A DNA stretch of 7,975 nucleotides from QHWT01 sp046726015 (GTDB taxonomy: Bacteria > Acidobacteriota > Vicinamibacteria > Vicinamibacterales > 2-12-FULL-66-21): NCBI GenBank assembly GCA_046726015.1, contig JBKOZS010000205.1:1-7975 (forward strand), written 5' to 3'. Within the stretch, counting starts at the first letter, position 1. Each line of letters opens with the position of its first letter. A model generated the notes under the pieces. That model had not been told where the DNA came from, made no database searches, and saw only the letters and a list, made by a program, of their open reading frames with translations. A program made the position numbers and the translations under genes. Of the stretch, positions 5,664-7,975 are shown in pieces.

Positions 5664-7975
5664 GTGCTCCAGGACCTGCGCTTCGCCCTGCGATTGATTG
5701 CCAAGGAACGGTGGTTCTCCGCGGCGGCGATCGTTGCCCTCGCGCTCGGCATCGGTGTCAATGCCACGGGTTTCACGCTGGTCAGCGGCGTGTTCCTGCG
5801 CGAGCGCTCGCTGAGCGACACCAGACAGGTGTATGTGCTGTCGTGGCGAATCGGCGCGACGCGGCGCTCGACGCTATCGCATCTCGATTTCGAGGACTGG
5901 CGCACGCAAAGCCGGTCCTTTGCACACCTCGCTGCTGTTGCCAACGAGACAATGAACATCAGCGACGATCGCGCCCTGCCGGAGCAGGCGTTCGGCGCGC
6001 GCGTAACGACGGAGGCGTTCGCGGTGTTCGAGCAGCAGCCGCTGCTCGGACGAACCTTTACGCCGGACGATCAACGCAAGGGCGCGCCCGCGGTGGCGAT
6101 CATCGCTCATCACATCTGGCGAGATCGGTATCGGGAAGATCCGGCTGTCCTGGGGTCGACGCTTCGGGTCAACGGCGTAGCGGCGACCATCGTCGGTGTA
6201 ATGCCAGCCGGCATCAGGTTTCCAGGCAACGCCGAAGTGTGGGCGCCATTTATTCCGACGGCCGTGCAAGAGCAGCGCGCCAATCGGCCACTCCTCGTCT
6301 TCGGCCGGCTGAATGCCGGCGTCAGCCGTCGCGAAGCGGAAACCGAGATCGCGGGCATCGCGCAACGGATCATCGCAGCCTATCCCAGCGACACCAGGGA
6401 CTTCACGGGCGCGCGTCTCGAGAGCGTTCCCGAACGCTTCGTCGGCGGTCCGGCGCGGACGATGTTTCTCGCGATGATGGCGGCGGTGAGTTTCGTGCTG
6501 CTGATTGCATGCGCCAATGTCGCCAACCTGCTGCTGTCGCGCTCTGTCTACAGGGCGCGCGAAGTCGCCATGCGCATGGCCCTCGGCGCGACCCGCCTGC
6601 GCATCGTCCGGCAATTGCTGATCGAGAGTCTTGTTCTCGGAGGGGCCGGTGGAACCCTCGGTCTCTTGCTCGCATATGGCGGCGTCCGCTTGTTCGACCG
6701 AGCGGTGTTGGATCCGACGAGGCCCTACTGGATTGTTTTCACGGTCGACTACGCCGTGTTTGGTTACGTGGCAGCGGTGTGCGTGTTCACCGCCATCGTC
6801 GCCGGCCTCGCACCTGCGCTTCACGTGTCCGGCGCCAACAGCAACGCCGTGCTCAAGGAAGGCGCCAGGGGCACTGTCGGCGGCCCGCGAGCGCGCTGGT
6901 TCAGCGACCTGATGGTCGTGTCGCAGCTGGCGCTGACGATCATCCTCCTCGCCGGCGCAGGTCTCATGATCCGCAGCTTCTACAACCTGCGATCGGCCGA
7001 CAATGGCTACAGTCCCGAGCATCTGCTGTCGATGCGATTGCAGTTGCCCAGCTCGAAATACACGCCTGACACGCGGCGGTCCTTTTACGAGCAGCTCGAG
7101 TCTCGCATCGGCACGATCGCCGGTGTCGAGTCAGTGACCGTCACCACGGCCGTTCCACCGTCGAACAACGAAGAACGGCGATTGGAAGTCGACGGCCGCC
7201 CGTCCGCCGAACCGGCGCCCGCCGTCTCGGTCGTACGTATCGGCCCGCGGTTCTTCGACGTCCTCGATCGCGCGCTTCTGCGCGGCCGCGCGTTCCAGCC
7301 GTCGGACGCTTCGGCAGGGTCGGAGGGCGTCATCATCAACGAGCGACTCGCGCGACGGTTCTTTGGTCACGACGATCCGATTGGCCGACGCATACGCTTC
7401 GTTCAGCCCCAACCGGGTGAAGCCGCCTTACCGGCGCCGCCCGGGCGCACCATCGTCGGCATCAGCCCGGCAATCCGGCACAGTTCACCGCAGGACGTCG
7501 AGCCGGATCCCGTTGTTTACGTGCCGTACGCCTCCGAGCCGCCTGGCGGCGCATGGGTGCTGGTGCGCACACAGCTTCCCGCAGCATCGGTGCACGACGA
7601 CATCCGGCGGGCGGTACAGGCGATCGATCGCGATCAACCGATTTTCAGTATCCAGACCATCGACGAATTGTTGCGGGAACGGCGCTGGCCCTATACGGCC
7701 TTTGGCGGCGCATTCGCGACTTTCGCGGTGATCGCGCTGGTGCTGTCATCGGTCGGTCTTTACGCGCTCATGGCGTACGCGGTGACACAGCGCACGCGGG
7801 AGATCGGCGTCCGAATGGCGCTCGGCGCGCGTGGCGGACACGTGTCGTGGCTCTTTCTCAAGCGCGGACTGACGCAGCTTTCGATCGGTCTGGCGATCGG
7901 CCTGGCAGGCGCGTTCGCGCTGAGCGGCGTGCTACGAGCCATGCTCGTGGACGTGACTCCAGGGGATCCATTGAC
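5664..7975 (+). CDS. MacB/FtsX-type ABC permease, acidobacterial duplicated orphan permease family (runs off right edge)
   Basis: This frame is open from GTG 5664 to the window end (770 residues seen). The start MLQDLRFALRLIAKERWFSAAAIVALALGIG is the standard opening of this family, and GGGGAGG lies 10 bases upstream. The protein is two MacB-like halves in tandem. Half one has a membrane helix at about 17-44, an extracytoplasmic MacB-PCD domain at about 50-260 and helices near 267-290, 321-341 and 361-385. Half two has a helix at about 414-434, a second periplasmic domain at about 445-672 and helices near 679-706 and 737-757. The signature loop after the second helix of each half appears twice: REVAMRMALGATRLRIVRQL (299-318) and REIGVRMALGARGGHVSWLF (712-731). 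About 40-60 residues with the last helix and cytoplasmic tail are missing. It lacks the long N-terminal cytoplasmic extension found in some relatives. No ATPase gene is adjacent in the window, so it may use a distant one; likely roles are efflux or lipoprotein and envelope work. Confidence 0.94.
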   Translation, partial: MLQDLRFALRLIAKERWFSAAAIVALALGIGVNATGFTLVSGVFLRERSLSDTRQVYVLSWRIGATRRSTLSHLDFEDWRTQSRSFAHLAAVANETMNISDDRALPEQAFGARVTTEAFAVFEQQPLLGRTFTPDDQRKGAPAVAIIAHHIWRDRYREDPAVLGSTLRVNGVAATIVGVMPAGIRFPGNAEVWAPFIPTAVQEQRANRPLLVFGRLNAGVSRREAETEIAGIAQRIIAAYPSDTRDFTGARLESVPERFVGGPARTMFLAMMAAVSFVLLIACANVANLLLSRSVYRAREVAMRMALGATRLRIVRQLLIESLVLGGAGGTLGLLLAYGGVRLFDRAVLDPTRPYWIVFTVDYAVFGYVAAVCVFTAIVAGLAPALHVSGANSNAVLKEGARGTVGGPRARWFSDLMVVSQLALTIILLAGAGLMIRSFYNLRSADNGYSPEHLLSMRLQLPSSKYTPDTRRSFYEQLESRIGTIAGVESVTVTTAVPPSNNEERRLEVDGRPSAEPAPAVSVVRIGPRFFDVLDRALLRGRAFQPSDASAGSEGVIINERLARRFFGHDDPIGRRIRFVQPQPGEAALPAPPGRTIVGISPAIRHSSPQDVEPDPVVYVPYASEPPGGAWVLVRTQLPAASVHDDIRRAVQAIDRDQPIFSIQTIDELLRERRWPYTAFGGAFATFAVIALVLSSVGLYALMAYAVTQRTREIGVRMALGARGGHVSWLFLKRGLTQLSIGLAIGLAGAFALSGVLRAMLVDVTPGDPL

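Noticed and set aside
5711..7069. A 452-codon plus-strand frame and a 382-codon minus-strand frame at 5874-7022
   Set aside because: Both overlap the permease, whose frame carries duplicated family motifs and helices; the shadows are Arg-rich and low in recognisable structure.

Overview
The window is high-GC bacterial DNA. Its gene content points to Acidobacteriota, probably a Vicinamibacteria-like lineage: an Oar-type TonB-dependent receptor with an N-terminal carboxypeptidase-regulatory-like domain, a sulfatase-fold/TPR lipoprotein, and a large duplicated MacB/FtsX-type 'orphan' permease. This combination is typical of that phylum, but the assignment comes from gene style and not from a marker gene.

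Layout: (1) 1-1342, minus strand: the first 447 residues of an outer-membrane receptor that runs off the left edge. (2) 1343-1450: a divergent intergenic region with a small dyad and weak promoter-like elements. (3) 1451-3664, plus strand: a lipoprotein joining an alkaline-phosphatase/sulfatase-superfamily domain to a long TPR domain; the usual Cys/Ser nucleophile position holds Thr. (4) 3682-5184, minus strand, convergent with the previous gene: a compact three-gene cluster in transcription order, an unrecognised 107-aa protein, a PLP-dependent cysteine-synthase-family enzyme and a dodecin. (5) 5185-5663: a 479-base stretch without an intact gene that carries what looks like a frameshifted remnant of a small membrane-protein gene. 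(6) 5664-7975, plus strand: an ABC-type permease of the acidobacterial duplicated family, cut by the right edge, whose Shine-Dalgarno sequence lies in a 7-bp hairpin abutting its GTG start.

The receptor, lipoprotein and permease are all cell-envelope proteins and fit uptake or processing of complex polymers and export or lipoprotein handling, though nothing in the sequence links them in one pathway. The minus-strand trio is the only tight operon visible. It pairs a PLP enzyme with a flavin-binding-fold protein and an unknown small protein, so a role in sulfur, amino-acid or cofactor metabolism is plausible but unproven. I found no CRISPR array, tRNA, rRNA, insertion sequence or phage gene. 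I see no strong evidence for a wholly new system; the most notable points are the Thr-type sulfatase-fold lipoprotein, the hairpin over the permease ribosome-binding site, the dodecin lacking its usual stacking Trp, and the decayed gene remnant.
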